DNA of 64,000 nucleotides from Sphingobium sp. Leaf26 (GCF_001421665.1 NZ_LMKV01000001.1:291037-355036), one strand, 5' to 3'; positions 1-8,837 are shown, counted from the first letter of the stretch. Notes: generated from the sequence alone by a model not told the origin. Numbers and translations are program-made.

Positions 1-785
1 GGCCCGGCAAAGGGCGCGATCCGGGCCGACAGGCGGAACAGCAGCAGGCAGGTCGCCATCGCAGACGCAATCGACAGCAAGGGCCAGCCATAATCGGCGG
101 CCTTCATGTTGAGCGTCGGCGCGATCCCCACCAGTCCGACCAGCGCCACCAGGCCAAGCGGCCCGATCATGCCATTATGCCAGCGAATCCGGGGCCAGAC
201 CGCCCCGGCCCAGAGCAGGCAGACGGCCATCGGCACGGTCAACAGCCCCAGCGGCGACGCCTCCGTCCAGTAGCCCAGCGCATAGGCAAGGATGCAGCTC
301 GGCAGCAGAACGAACGCCCAGCGTCGGTCGAATATGTCAGGCCAGTGCAGCAGCAGGGCGTTGAAGATGATCCGCGCGATCATGAGACAGGGGACGAACC
401 AGAAAATGGTATAAGGCCCGCGCAGCCAGAAGCCGCCCAGCAGGATCGGCGCCAGATCCGCGGGCCATTGATGAAAAATGGGTCGCCCGCCCTTCAACGG
501 CTCGACAATCTGGTCGATCAGGATCAGCAGCGTCAGAAATGCAGCATAAGGGCGCATCTGACTGACAAACTGCCGCCGGGTGAAGGAACCGAACGGGTGG
601 GGCCGCGACAACATGCCGGACAACAAAAAGAAGAGCGGCATATGGAAACTGTACATGGCGTCCCGCAGCGGCCCGCGCGTCCATACATGGCCGATCACTA
701 CCGCAATGATGCCGAGCCCGCGCGCCACATCGACCCAGTCGAGCCGAAATTGCGCCGTCGCCCGATCATGCCCCCTGTTTTCCAT
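1..785 (-). CDS. Acyltransferase 3 family membrane protein (partial, runs off the left edge)
   Basis: Reading the minus strand from an ATG at 785 gives an uninterrupted frame of 261 codons to the window edge, so the C-terminus is missing. The N-terminus has the motifs of membrane O-acyltransferases of the OafA/NolL type: WVDVARGLGIIAVVIGH near residues 17-33 and YSFHMPLFFLLSG near residues 46-58, followed by several hydrophobic segments. Such proteins use a cytoplasmic acyl donor, usually acetyl-CoA, to acylate cell-surface sugars. The gene is divergent from the pseudouridine synthase gene at 860, with about 75 bases between them. The substrate cannot be told, but the sugar-modifying genes at 1925-6935 make a polysaccharide or glycolipid plausible. 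Confidence 0.8.
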   Translation of the reverse strand, partial: MENRGHDRATAQFRLDWVDVARGLGIIAVVIGHVWTRGPLRDAMYSFHMPLFFLLSGMLSRPHPFGSFTRRQFVSQMRPYAAFLTLLILIDQIVEPLKGGRPIFHQWPADLAPILLGGFWLRGPYTIFWFVPCLMIARIIFNALLLHWPDIFDRRWAFVLLPSCILAYALGYWTEASPLGLLTVPMAVCLLWAGAVWPRIRWHNGMIGPLGLVALVGLVGIAPTLNMKAADYGWPLLSIASAMATCLLLFRLSARIAPFAG

Positions 786-859
786 CGCCCCCACCGCCTA
801 TAGGAAGCCACGCGCGCGTCAATTGACCCGCTCTTTTTTACTCCGATCGGAACCCTCTC

Positions 860-1537
860 TTGTCCCTGTTTGACGACAAAGTCCTGTTCATCGACGGCGA
901 GGCGTTGATCCTCGACAAGCCGGCCGGCCTGCCGGTCGATGCCCCGCGTGACGGATCGCTGGCGCTGGAAAATCACCTTGCCTCACTGACCTTCGGCTTC
1001 CAGCGCTGGCCGCTGCCGGTCCATCGGCTGGATCGCGACACCAGCGGTTGCCTGCTGCTCGCCCGCAATCCCAAGGCGCACAAGCGCTTCGCCGCCGCGT
1101 TCGAGGCCGGCACGGTCGAGAAACGCTATGTCGCCGTGGTCGATGGCGTACCGGCGGAGGATAGCGGCACGATCGAACTGGCGCTCAAGAAGATCAGCAG
1201 CGAAGCGCAAGGCTGGCGCATGATCCCGGCCAAGGCGGGCAAGAACGCCGTCACCCATTGGCGCAAGATCGCGGAAAAGGATGGCCGCGCGCTGATCGCC
1301 TTCACGCCGCAAACCGGCCGCACCCACCAGATCCGCGTTCATACCCTGCATGGGCTAGGCTTCGGCATCGTGGGCGATCCGGTCTATGGCAATGGCGAGG
1401 GCAAGATGCTGCTGCACAGCCGGTTCCTGAGCATCGCGCGCGGTGACAAGCCTGCCGCAGCCGCAACGGCCCCCTTGCCTGATACATTCGCAGCCGCCGG
1501 CTTCGGCCCGGAGTTGCTGGACGATGCCGGGATTTGA
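860..1537 (+). CDS. RluA-family RNA pseudouridine synthase
   Basis: This 225-residue protein has the RluA signature HRLDRDTSG at residues 55-63, in which Asp58 is the expected catalytic aspartate, and the later family motif QTGRTHQIRVH. It isomerises uridine to pseudouridine in rRNA or tRNA; which position is modified cannot be inferred. The N-terminus (ALILDKPAGLPV) matches the usual first strand of the fold, so there is no separate S4 domain. The chosen start is a TTG at 860; no ATG lies in a better place. Its 3' end overlaps arfB by 14 bases, suggesting coupled translation of two RNA- and ribosome-related functions. Confidence 0.88.
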   Translation: MSLFDDKVLFIDGEALILDKPAGLPVDAPRDGSLALENHLASLTFGFQRWPLPVHRLDRDTSGCLLLARNPKAHKRFAAAFEAGTVEKRYVAVVDGVPAEDSGTIELALKKISSEAQGWRMIPAKAGKNAVTHWRKIAEKDGRALIAFTPQTGRTHQIRVHTLHGLGFGIVGDPVYGNGEGKMLLHSRFLSIARGDKPAAAATAPLPDTFAAAGFGPELLDDAGI

Positions 1538-1928
1538 TATTCCCGATGAAGCGCTGGAGGAGCGCTTCATCACCGGCGGCGGTCCGGGCGGGCAGAATGT
1601 CAACAAGGTGGCGACGACGGTGCAGTTGCGCGTGGACCTGTTCAGGTTGGGCTTGCCGCCCTACGCCTATCGCAAGCTGAAGGAACTGGCCGGGTCGCGG
1701 CTTACCGCCGCCAACAAGATCGTCATTCAGGCATCCCGCTTTCGCACGCAGGAAGCAAACCGGCAGGATGCCCGCGAACGGCTGGCCGAGATGATCGCCA
1801 AAGCGCATGTCCGCGACGCCCGCCGCATCGCGACCAAGCCCGGCAAGGCCGCCAAGGCCCGCCGGGTCGATGAAAAAAAGGCCCGCAGTTCAGTGAAGCA
1901 GGGACGCGGCAAGGTACGGATGGATTAG
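1524..1928 (+). CDS. arfB: Peptidyl-tRNA hydrolase ArfB (ribosome rescue)
   Basis: The product of 134 residues is a short class I release-factor relative without a stop-codon recognition domain. It carries the catalytic GGQ motif at residues 22-24 within GGGPGGQNVNK, and a lysine/arginine-rich C-terminal tail of the kind that enters the empty mRNA channel of stalled ribosomes. ArfB hydrolyses peptidyl-tRNA on non-stop complexes. The ATG at 1524 is preferred over an upstream in-frame ATG at 1443, because the family begins a few residues before the DEALEERF helix. It overlaps the upstream pseudouridine synthase gene. Its stop codon overlaps the stop of the convergent gene at 1925. Confidence 0.92.
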   Translation: MPGFDIPDEALEERFITGGGPGGQNVNKVATTVQLRVDLFRLGLPPYAYRKLKELAGSRLTAANKIVIQASRFRTQEANRQDARERLAEMIAKAHVRDARRIATKPGKAAKARRVDEKKARSSVKQGRGKVRMD

Positions 1929-3547
1929 CGGACCGATGCGCAGCGGCCGGGATCGGCCGGCGCATCTGGGAAATACAGCCTGTATTTGCTGATATGCTGC
2001 ACATGGGGATAAGCCTCGCGAATGGCTGCGATCACGCCCGGATCGTAAAGGCTGGAGGACGGTGGCGTCCCCAATATGCCGTCGATCACGAAGAAGCCGA
2101 AGCAATGGGCACGGACCAATTCCGCAAAGCCTTTCTGGTCGTACACGCCGCTGGCGCCCAGTTCCGCCGTGATCGCCGCTTCCCATTCGACCTTGCGCCC
2201 GGCGCGGATCGGGAAGGTCATATCGTCGGAAATGACCGGCCGATCAGTCGCCGCGATCAGATCGACGATGGGCTGCTTCTCCCGGCTCAGTCTCTCGATC
2301 ATGCGCGTTTCGGGCTGACCGGCATATAGGCCGAACAGCGCCACAAGCTGAACCGGTAAAGCGACGAAGAGGAGCGCTACCAGTGCGATGTGCCAATCTG
2401 GCGCGGCCTTGCCCAGGCTGAAACCGACATAAGGCGCGATGGCGACACCGGCGAATATCGCGATGCCGGAAAACCATTCCACCATGTAATTATAATTGGC
2501 GCCCGACTTGAGCATCGCCAGCAGCATGACCGTCTTGAAGGCGACGAACAACATCAGCATCAGGGTCAGTACGGCTTTGGGATCATCGGCAATCTTGCGA
2601 CCGGCCGCCGTCATGCCGGTCCAGCCGCCCACGACTTCGCGGACATGCCGCCATCCTGCGACCGCTCCGACCAGTCCAAGCACGATCACCGCCGCGTGCA
2701 TCGACAGTTGCGGCAGCAATATGTCCCGCAGCAACCGGGGGTCGATCCGGTTGACATTGTAACCGACGATATGACGTAGAAATTCGCTGCCGTTCAACCA
2801 CTGCTCGATCGCCAGCCCCGCCAGCCCCATGGCCATCGCGGCTGCCAGTCCACGCACGGCCAGCGGGCGATTCGTGACCAGCAGGATCAGGAAGACCGCA
2901 GCAGGCGGCGCGACCGAAATCTGCTTCACGAACATGCCAAGCACGAACATCGCACTGGCGAGATAGATATGGCCCGGTCGCGCCAGCGCCTTGTGCGCGA
3001 ACCACAGCCCCGCGACGCCCAGCAGGCCGGCGAGCATGTCGACCCGCAACAAAGGCGTCCACATCCGCACCGGGAAACAGGCCAGGAACAGCAAGGCAGC
3101 GAAGACCCCGCACAGGTTGCGTGTCCGCGCATCCGTCGCAGACCCGATAGCGGCCCTCGTCAACAAAGCGACGATGACGGCGGTAAAGCCCGACGACAGG
3201 ATCGAGACGAGGCGTCCCGCCACCATTTCGTCAAGACCGGTCCAGGCTGCCAGCGCCTCGAACGTCAGATGATAGAGCGGCGGATAATGATAGACTACGG
3301 CCGGGAACAGCCGGAGCGGCGCATAGCCCTCACCCGCCCAGATATTGCGCGCCTGCTGCCAGACGATCCCTTCGCCATAATCCAGCTGGAACGGGTAACC
3401 CAGCGTGAACCGGATGTAGGACAGCAGCGACGCGAGATGCCATAGCAATAGCAGAAAAATGAGAGACAGGCCCGCCGCCACCAGCCAGCGCCGCGGCATG
3501 GCGCGGGCAACGGGGCCAGCCGGTGCGACATCGGCCCGGGCGGTCAC
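1925..3547 (-). CDS. Multi-pass glycosyltransferase, family 39-like (ArnT/PMT type)
   Basis: Starting at the GTG at 3547, whose GTGA overlaps the stop of the upstream methyltransferase gene, the product is 540 residues with about ten hydrophobic segments. The LDYGEGIVW stretch after the first membrane helix matches the acidic first periplasmic loop of GT39-like enzymes, which take sugar from a polyprenyl-phosphate donor. The open frame continues upstream to 4135, but that part lies inside the methyltransferase gene in another frame and does not look like protein. It is last in a GT2, methyltransferase, GT39-like group, consistent with synthesis and periplasmic transfer of a lipid-linked sugar. 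Acceptor unknown. Confidence 0.78.
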   Translation of the reverse strand: MTARADVAPAGPVARAMPRRWLVAAGLSLIFLLLLWHLASLLSYIRFTLGYPFQLDYGEGIVWQQARNIWAGEGYAPLRLFPAVVYHYPPLYHLTFEALAAWTGLDEMVAGRLVSILSSGFTAVIVALLTRAAIGSATDARTRNLCGVFAALLFLACFPVRMWTPLLRVDMLAGLLGVAGLWFAHKALARPGHIYLASAMFVLGMFVKQISVAPPAAVFLILLVTNRPLAVRGLAAAMAMGLAGLAIEQWLNGSEFLRHIVGYNVNRIDPRLLRDILLPQLSMHAAVIVLGLVGAVAGWRHVREVVGGWTGMTAAGRKIADDPKAVLTLMLMLFVAFKTVMLLAMLKSGANYNYMVEWFSGIAIFAGVAIAPYVGFSLGKAAPDWHIALVALLFVALPVQLVALFGLYAGQPETRMIERLSREKQPIVDLIAATDRPVISDDMTFPIRAGRKVEWEAAITAELGASGVYDQKGFAELVRAHCFGFFVIDGILGTPPSSSLYDPGVIAAIREAYPHVQHISKYRLYFPDAPADPGRCASVR

Positions 3548-4191
3548 GCCCGCTCCATCCTCGGCCGCGCCACGACCAGCATCTGCTTGCCAAGCGGCCG
3601 AAAGGGCGACTTCAGATAGGCGCCGATCAGGATCGGCCAGGATGGCAACCGCGACTTGATGCTGAGCGGGAGGAAGCGCGGATGCACCGTCACGATCTCC
3701 CATCCATGCGCCGACAGCATGTCCGGCAGGCTGATGTGCGAATAGGCGGTCAGATGCGTGTAATCGTCGAAATATTCGCGATAGGCGTAGCGATAATTGG
3801 GCTGCAATATGGTGAGACACCCCCGCTGCGACAATTTGCCGCGCAAGGCATCCAGCACCTCGACAAGCGCTTCGCGCGTCAGATGTTCGAACAGGTTGGA
3901 CGCGAAGGCATAATCGACGCTGCCATCCGCAATGGCGGACAGATCCTGCACCGGCCCGACGATGGTTTCGACGTCCGGCGCCACATGGCCGGGCATGGCA
4001 GGCCAGATATCCAGTGCGATGCGGCGGCGGGCGATCACGGTATTGATGAAATCGCCATAGCCTGCCCCCATATCCAGCACGCAGTCGTCCGGGCCGACAT
4101 GACGGCTGAAATAATAGGTCCACAAGGCCCGCCATACGCCACCGCGCCGGCTATCCTCGTTCAGTCGCGACCCGTGATAGTCTCCGCTCAT
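3544..4191 (-). CDS. Class I SAM-dependent methyltransferase
   Basis: The 215-residue product has the SAM-binding motif VLDMGAGYGDF near residues 40-50, an acidic second strand (ALDIWP) and a motif-IV-like VDYAFASNLFEHL segment. These are typical of small-molecule or sugar methyltransferases. The start at 4191 is fixed by an ATGA overlap with the stop of the GT2 gene; longer in-frame starts would lie within that gene. Its own stop overlaps the next gene by GTGA, so the three genes are probably translated as a unit. The likely role is methylation of a sugar or lipid-linked intermediate made by its neighbours, which is inference from context. Confidence 0.82.
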   Translation of the reverse strand: MSGDYHGSRLNEDSRRGGVWRALWTYYFSRHVGPDDCVLDMGAGYGDFINTVIARRRIALDIWPAMPGHVAPDVETIVGPVQDLSAIADGSVDYAFASNLFEHLTREALVEVLDALRGKLSQRGCLTILQPNYRYAYREYFDDYTHLTAYSHISLPDMLSAHGWEIVTVHPRFLPLSIKSRLPSWPILIGAYLKSPFRPLGKQMLVVARPRMERA

Positions 4192-5183
4192 GCCGGCTTC
4201 TTCCAGTCGTTCAGCATGCCCAGTATCATGCGCATGCCGACGGCGAAGCTGCGCCAGTTGTTGACATTCCCGCCCTTGCTTTGCCCCACGCGGGGGTGGA
4301 AGGTGATGGGGCATTCTAGGAGCACATAACCCTCGCCCAGTGCGGTATCGAGGAAATGGGCGTTGAATTCCAGATTGACCGCCGGATTGAGCCGGGGAAG
4401 CAACTTCACCAGCGCATCGCGCCGGCAAAGCTTGTAGGTCGTACCGACGTCGGTGATGGTCCCGCGTCCCAGATGCTTCGCCTCCAGCAGCTTGCCGACG
4501 AAGATATTGCCGTAGAACATGAAGGTGCTGAGTTGCGTGATATATTGGCGCAGCGGCTCGACGGTGCGGGTGCCGTTCACGATGTCGGCATGGGGGGCAT
4601 AAGCCAGCAGCTTTTCGATGTCATAGGCGCGGAAGGTGCTGTCGCCCTCGCACAGCACCACGAATTCCGTGTCGAGATATTCGACGCCTTCCTGCAAGCA
4701 GCGATAGACGCAGCGTCCATAGCCGGGCCTGAGTTCGTCATAGCCGATGGCGCCAGCCTCGATCGCCCGGTCCAGCGTCCGGTCGCTGCTATTGTTGCTG
4801 ACGACGATCACCCGCTCCACCAGCGGATGCGACAGGAAATCCTCGACCGCCGCTCCGATGCTGCTCTCGTCATTATAGGCGGTCAGCGCCACCGTGACGC
4901 GCCGGCGCTGGACCGGCTCGAAACGGACGGGCGTGTCCGGCTTCTTGCCTCCGAACAGGATCAGCAGGTCGAACAGGGCCAGACCGATCCCCAGCATGAT
5001 CGGCACGCCGCTATACCAGACCAGCCAGACGGCGACCGGGTCGAGCAGTGCATGAAGGCCCAGCAGATAGCGCGGCACGACCAGGAGAACGCCAAGAAGA
5101 TAAATGGCAATTCCCAGCGTGAACATCAGCACGCCATAGAGAAGAAAGGGCGTATGCCGTCTCTTGCTGTTCCCGTCGGTCAT
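4188..5183 (-). CDS. Membrane-anchored family 2 glycosyltransferase
   Basis: The 331-residue product has two or three N-terminal membrane segments (about residues 12-80), then a GT-A catalytic domain: VTVALTAYNDESSIG at its first strand, VIVVSNNSSDRTLD, and the DXD-like metal site in VVLCEGDSTF. It resembles dolichyl/undecaprenyl-phosphate sugar synthases that load a nucleotide sugar onto a polyprenyl phosphate. A start at 5183 is chosen because GGGGGA lies six bases upstream; an in-frame ATG 13 codons earlier lacks a comparable site. It heads the three-gene overlap group and is followed upstream by a gtrA-like gene, the usual partner of such enzymes. Confidence 0.85.
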   Translation of the reverse strand: MTDGNSKRRHTPFLLYGVLMFTLGIAIYLLGVLLVVPRYLLGLHALLDPVAVWLVWYSGVPIMLGIGLALFDLLILFGGKKPDTPVRFEPVQRRRVTVALTAYNDESSIGAAVEDFLSHPLVERVIVVSNNSSDRTLDRAIEAGAIGYDELRPGYGRCVYRCLQEGVEYLDTEFVVLCEGDSTFRAYDIEKLLAYAPHADIVNGTRTVEPLRQYITQLSTFMFYGNIFVGKLLEAKHLGRGTITDVGTTYKLCRRDALVKLLPRLNPAVNLEFNAHFLDTALGEGYVLLECPITFHPRVGQSKGGNVNNWRSFAVGMRMILGMLNDWKKPA

Positions 5184-5239
5184 GTTTCCCCCATTGAGAC
5201 ACCCAGGCCGGGAGCTAGCCACATATGGTTAAGATAGTC

Positions 5240-5650
5240 TCAATTTCGCCCGTCGCCGACGGCGAAGACCCAGTATCGGGCAAGCAGGAACGTCATCAGC
5301 GGCGTGACGAAAATCATCGGTGCCAGCGGGGTCCAGGCCGGCAGGTCCAGCATATGGGTGCAGACCCATACCCACAGGCTGTTGCAGGCGAACGCCCACA
5401 CCGACAGCAGGGTGTAGCGGGCCATGCTCCCCACCCCGCCCTGCGCAATTCCGAAGCTGAAGCGGCGATGCAGATGGTAGCTGATCCCCAGTTGCGCCAG
5501 ATAGGAGAGGAGATTGGCGATCAGCGGCGACCAGCCGATGAAAACCGCGCACAGCGTGTAGACCATGATCGCCACGCAAGCTGCCAGCCCGCCACTGATC
5601 GCGAAGCGGGTGAAGGCTTGCCAGGGAGAGGAGCCGGTCAGAATGGACAT
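5240..5650 (-). CDS. GtrA family membrane protein
   Basis: This 136-residue protein has four hydrophobic segments and the GtrA hallmarks FAISGGLAACV near the start, the conserved NLLSYLAQLGISYHLHRRFSF after the second helix (shown only in part: the SYHLHRRFSF region), and a C-terminal LARYWVF. GtrA proteins are thought to help move polyprenyl-phosphate-linked sugars across the inner membrane. It lies 56 bases upstream of the GT2 gene on the same strand, matching the classic GtrA-GtrB arrangement. It is divergent from the GT87-like gene at 5769. Confidence 0.85.
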   Translation of the reverse strand: MSILTGSSPWQAFTRFAISGGLAACVAIMVYTLCAVFIGWSPLIANLLSYLAQLGISYHLHRRFSFGIAQGGVGSMARYTLLSVWAFACNSLWVWVCTHMLDLPAWTPLAPMIFVTPLMTFLLARYWVFAVGDGRN

Positions 5651-5677
5651 GTCGCCCCCCCTGCTAGCGGCTTCACG

Positions 5678-5716
5678 TTAAACAGAGTCTAACGAGGGCC
5701 TTTACCAATTAACCAT
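5678..5716. promoter_or_regulatory. Possible CtrA-type binding sites in a divergent promoter
   Basis: The 118-base gap between gtrA and the GT87-like gene contains TTAA-N7-CTAA at 5678-5692, one mismatch from the alphaproteobacterial CtrA full site TTAA-N7-TTAA. It also contains TTAACCAT at 5709-5716, a CtrA-associated half site reported in several alphaproteobacteria. No other part of the gap is notable. This is a pattern match only; short TTAA motifs occur by chance, though less often in GC-rich DNA. Confidence 0.2.
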
Positions 5717-5768
5717 ATCTCGCTGCCATCTGTCGCAAGGCCCGCTCCGGGCATGATCCGAGGTCGAC

Positions 5769-6935
5769 ATGCCCGCTTCTTCATCTGGTCCATCCATCCC
5801 CGCGCCGCTGGGCCTGCTGCTATGGCTGGGTGCCATTGCCCTGGGCATCGTCATCATCCTGTCCGATCTGATGCAACTGGATGGTATTCGCCTCACGCAA
5901 TCGCGCCTCGTCATAGGCCGGGACTTTCTCAACGTCTGGAGCGGTGGACGGTTGGCGCTCACCGGCCAGCTTGACCGTCTCTATGACCATATCGCCTATA
6001 TGCAGTGGCAGGCATCGCAGTTCGGCTCCCTCGATTCCTACAATTATTCCTATCCGCCCCAAAGCCTGTTCCTGGCCATTCCGTTCGGCGCGATACCCTA
6101 TGTGCCAGCGCTGATCCTCTGGACGCTGGCCGGGTCCGCCTTCTTCCTGTGGGCGGCCCGCCCGTACGTGCCGGTCCAGTTGCCATTGGCGGCCGCCATC
6201 GCCACGCCAGCGGCCATCATCAATTTGTGGTGGGGGCATTATGGCTTCGTCGTCGGTGGATTGTGGCTGCTCTTCTTCAGGCACATCCCGCATAATCCGC
6301 GCAAGGCAGGCCTTTTTGCCGGCCTGATGACCATCAAACCCCATCTGGGCCTGCTGATTGCCGCCACCATGCTGCATCGCCGCATGGCGTCCGCCATCCT
6401 GATCGCCGTGCTTGTCGCGGCCGCCATGGTCCTGCTCAGTGGACTCGCTTTCGGCTTCGATCTCTGGCGGCAGTGGCTGTTCGACACGTCGGCCTTGCAG
6501 GCGCGCATCATGAACGCTGCCGGGGACAAATTCTATTTCTTCATGATGCCGTCGGCCTATGTCGCCCTTCGCGGCCTGCCCCTCGTCGCGATAGTGGTGC
6601 AGTGTGGCTTCGCGATCGCCGCGCTGGCCCTGACCTGGCGGGTGCGCAACGCCGCCCCCCGACAACTCGCCTTCATCAGCGCGTCGGCGACGGCGATCAT
6701 CATGCCCTATATCTTCAATTACGACCTGACTGTCGCCAGCCTGGGTTTTGCAATCCTGCTTTACGGCCATTGGTCGACCCTGAAGCCGTGGGAACGGATC
6801 GCCATCTGGTGCGCCTTCGCCGCGCCTTTGCTGGTCATGGTCTATAACCCGCTGGCACCCATTGCCCTTCTTGCCGGCCTGTACGTGCAGGTCCGGCATG
6901 TGCGGCGCAGTGCCGGCGATCCGAGACTTGCCTGA
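5769..6935 (+). CDS. GT87 (DUF2029) family polyprenyl-phosphate-dependent glycosyltransferase
   Basis: The 388-residue protein is strongly hydrophobic, with around ten membrane helices. Shortly after the first helix it has GRDFLNVWSGGRLALTG followed by a Y-P-P-rich YNYSYPPQSLF segment. This matches the DUF2029/GT87 pattern of a periplasmic acidic loop (RDF...) plus a YPP box, as in mycobacterial alpha-mannosyltransferases that use polyprenyl-phosphomannose. The basic KAGLFAGLMTIKPHLGLL loop is also typical. The start is an ATG at 5769. It is divergent from the gtrA-GT2 group, which could supply its lipid-linked donor; the acceptor is unknown. Confidence 0.78.
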   Translation: MPASSSGPSIPAPLGLLLWLGAIALGIVIILSDLMQLDGIRLTQSRLVIGRDFLNVWSGGRLALTGQLDRLYDHIAYMQWQASQFGSLDSYNYSYPPQSLFLAIPFGAIPYVPALILWTLAGSAFFLWAARPYVPVQLPLAAAIATPAAIINLWWGHYGFVVGGLWLLFFRHIPHNPRKAGLFAGLMTIKPHLGLLIAATMLHRRMASAILIAVLVAAAMVLLSGLAFGFDLWRQWLFDTSALQARIMNAAGDKFYFFMMPSAYVALRGLPLVAIVVQCGFAIAALALTWRVRNAAPRQLAFISASATAIIMPYIFNYDLTVASLGFAILLYGHWSTLKPWERIAIWCAFAAPLLVMVYNPLAPIALLAGLYVQVRHVRRSAGDPRLA

Positions 6936-6978
6936 TCCGCACTGGCCGTAGTCGTAGAGCGCCCCTATATGCGCGGGC

Positions 6979-7461
6979 ATGTACGATTTTTCATCCGCTG
7001 CCGCCGACAAGCCCACCCTCTATGCCGACCTGCTCTCGGCCGCCGATGCGCTGACCGCGTCGGAGCCTGATCCGGTCGCCAATATGGCGAATGTAGCTGC
7101 CCTGCTCTGGCAGTTCCTGCCCGACCTCAACTGGGCCGGCTTCTATCGCATGGTTGACGATGAACTGGTCCTGGGACCGTTTCAGGGCAAGCCCGCCTGC
7201 ATCCGCATTCCGGTCGGGCGCGGCGTGTGCGGCACGGCGGCGGCGACCCGCGAAACCCAGTTGGTGGCGGATGTGCATGCCTTCCCCGGCCATATCGCCT
7301 GCGATGCTGCGAGTGCGTCGGAGATCGTCGTGCCGGTGCTGCACGAAGGCCGGCTGGTCGGCGTGATCGACCTCGACAGCCCCAGCCCTGCCCGGTTCGA
7401 CTCGGACGATGCGCGCGGTCTGGAGGCGCTGGCCGCGCGCATTGCCGCGCGGATCGGCTGA
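6979..7461 (+). CDS. msrC: Free methionine-(R)-sulfoxide reductase (GAF domain)
   Basis: This 160-residue single GAF-domain protein matches the fRMsr/YebR family. The sequence shows NWAGFY at residues 51-56, GPFQGKPACIRI around residues 66-77, GRGVCG at 80-85 and FPGHIACD at 102-109. This gives the three family cysteines, Cys74, Cys84 and Cys108, that carry out reduction of free Met-R-sulfoxide with regeneration by thioredoxin. It is cytosolic and likely part of oxidative-stress repair. It follows the GT87-like gene by 43 bases but has no functional link to it that I can see. Confidence 0.92.
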   Translation: MYDFSSAAADKPTLYADLLSAADALTASEPDPVANMANVAALLWQFLPDLNWAGFYRMVDDELVLGPFQGKPACIRIPVGRGVCGTAAATRETQLVADVHAFPGHIACDAASASEIVVPVLHEGRLVGVIDLDSPSPARFDSDDARGLEALAARIAARIG

Positions 7462-7637
7462 ACCGTTAACCGTCTTTTCCGCCGCGGCCCCTGCCAGCTT
7501 CCGCTTTCCGCCCCGTTTCGGGACAGGATTTGCGGGCAGGAAACATGGATAGCGGCGGATCAGCATGCTAAATGATGCGTTAGGATTTCGGCATGCGCAT
7601 CCGGTTCGCACGCCATGCACAACAGGGAGTGTTAACC

Positions 7638-8765
7638 ATGCGAACGCCAACCCTTTTCCTTCTGGGGGCAAGCGCCGCGATGGCCTGCGTCGCCGTGCCG
7701 GCCGCCGCTGCCAGTGGTGCAGGGGCAGCCCTGCCCGTGATGGGCAAGGGCTGGAGCGGGCCGCGCCCCGGTGGCGCCATGCCCCATCCTGGCCCTCGCC
7801 CCGGCACGCACATGCCCCGGCCTGGCGGCTGGAACGGTCAGGGGAATGGCGGGCATCGCTGGGGATCGCGCTATAATGGCCGCTGGCATGCCGGCTGGCG
7901 CGCGCCGGGTGGCTGGAACGGCTATCAGCGCCCGGTCTATGGCTATGTCCTGCCGCGCTATTGGATCAGCCCCAATTATTATGTCGCCAATTATGGCGCC
8001 TATGGCCTGCCCGCGCCGGCCCATGGCTATGGCTGGTCGCGCTATTATGACGATGCGGTCATGACCGACCGCTATGGCCGGGTCTATGCTTCGCGCAGCG
8101 ATGTGGACTGGGGTCGTTATGAAGGCGGCTATGGCCCCGATGGCGATGACGGCTATTATGGTGAGCCGCGCCGCGACAATGGCGTGGGTGGCGCCGCGAT
8201 CGGGGCAGTCGTCGGCGGTGTCGCCGGCAACCGGATCGCCGGGCGCGGCAATCGCACCGCCGGCACGCTGATCGGCGCCGGTGTGGGCGCGGTCGCCGGC
8301 ATGGCGATCGACAGGGCCGAGGATGGCCCGCGCCGCGACGCTCCGCCGCCGCCGCGTCGTCCGGGCGCCGGCTATGATTATGGCTATGACGCCGCCGATG
8401 ATGGCGTGACCATATCGAACGAATATGAGGGTCGCTGGACCGGCACCTGGACGACCGACGACGGCCGGCAGGTGAGCGGCACCTATGACGGCCGTTTCGA
8501 GGGCGATGTGCGCGGCGCTGGCGTCGATTATGACGCGCCGCCCTATGCCGGCGCATCGCACTGGTCGGCCGGCCCCGGCCCGGTGTCGGTCAGCCAGGGC
8601 GGCGGCTATATCGCCAATGGCTATTATTATCCCGCGCCGATCGTGACCACCGTAACCGTGCAGCCCGCCGTCACCACCACGACGACGACCACCTATGTCA
8701 CGGAAACCGTGCCCTATCGCAAGGCGACGCGCCGCCGCGCGGTGCGGAACTGCCGCTGCAAGTAA
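7638..8765 (+). CDS. Secreted or outer-membrane glycine-zipper 2TM domain protein
   Basis: The 375-residue product starts with a Sec signal peptide (residues 1 to about 22, ending AVPAAAA). It continues with a low-complexity Gly/Pro/Trp/Tyr/Arg-rich segment (about 35-150). Then comes a glycine-zipper pair: GVGGAAIGAVVGGVAGNRI and GTLIGAGVGAVAGMAIDRA near residues 195-235. The C-terminal part contains a Thr-rich stretch (TTTTTTTYVTETV). Glycine-zipper 2TM proteins sit in the envelope, often at the outer membrane, in stress-linked contexts. The start at 7638 is chosen because a signal peptide begins there and GGGAG lies nine bases upstream. The exact role is unknown. Confidence 0.72.
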   Translation: MRTPTLFLLGASAAMACVAVPAAAASGAGAALPVMGKGWSGPRPGGAMPHPGPRPGTHMPRPGGWNGQGNGGHRWGSRYNGRWHAGWRAPGGWNGYQRPVYGYVLPRYWISPNYYVANYGAYGLPAPAHGYGWSRYYDDAVMTDRYGRVYASRSDVDWGRYEGGYGPDGDDGYYGEPRRDNGVGGAAIGAVVGGVAGNRIAGRGNRTAGTLIGAGVGAVAGMAIDRAEDGPRRDAPPPPRRPGAGYDYGYDAADDGVTISNEYEGRWTGTWTTDDGRQVSGTYDGRFEGDVRGAGVDYDAPPYAGASHWSAGPGPVSVSQGGGYIANGYYYPAPIVTTVTVQPAVTTTTTTTYVTETVPYRKATRRRAVRNCRCK

Positions 8766-8786
8766 GAACGCTTCGCGTGAGAATAA

Positions 8787-8812
8787 GGCCCGGCGAGTCA
8801 CGACGCCGGGCC
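8787..8812. terminator. Hairpin between convergent genes
   Basis: A perfect nine-base stem, GGCCCGGCG and CGCCGGGCC, with an eight-base loop lies between the ends of two convergent genes (8765 and 8838). It could end transcription from either side. It lacks a clear T-run, so it is only terminator-like. Confidence 0.45.
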
Positions 8813-8837
8813 GGGCCGGGCCTTCGGGTCCGTCCTA

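Noticed and set aside
177..803. Plus-strand frame at the left edge
   Set aside because: The minus strand in the same region encodes an acyltransferase with clear motifs; the plus frame is low-complexity Arg/Gln/Pro-rich.
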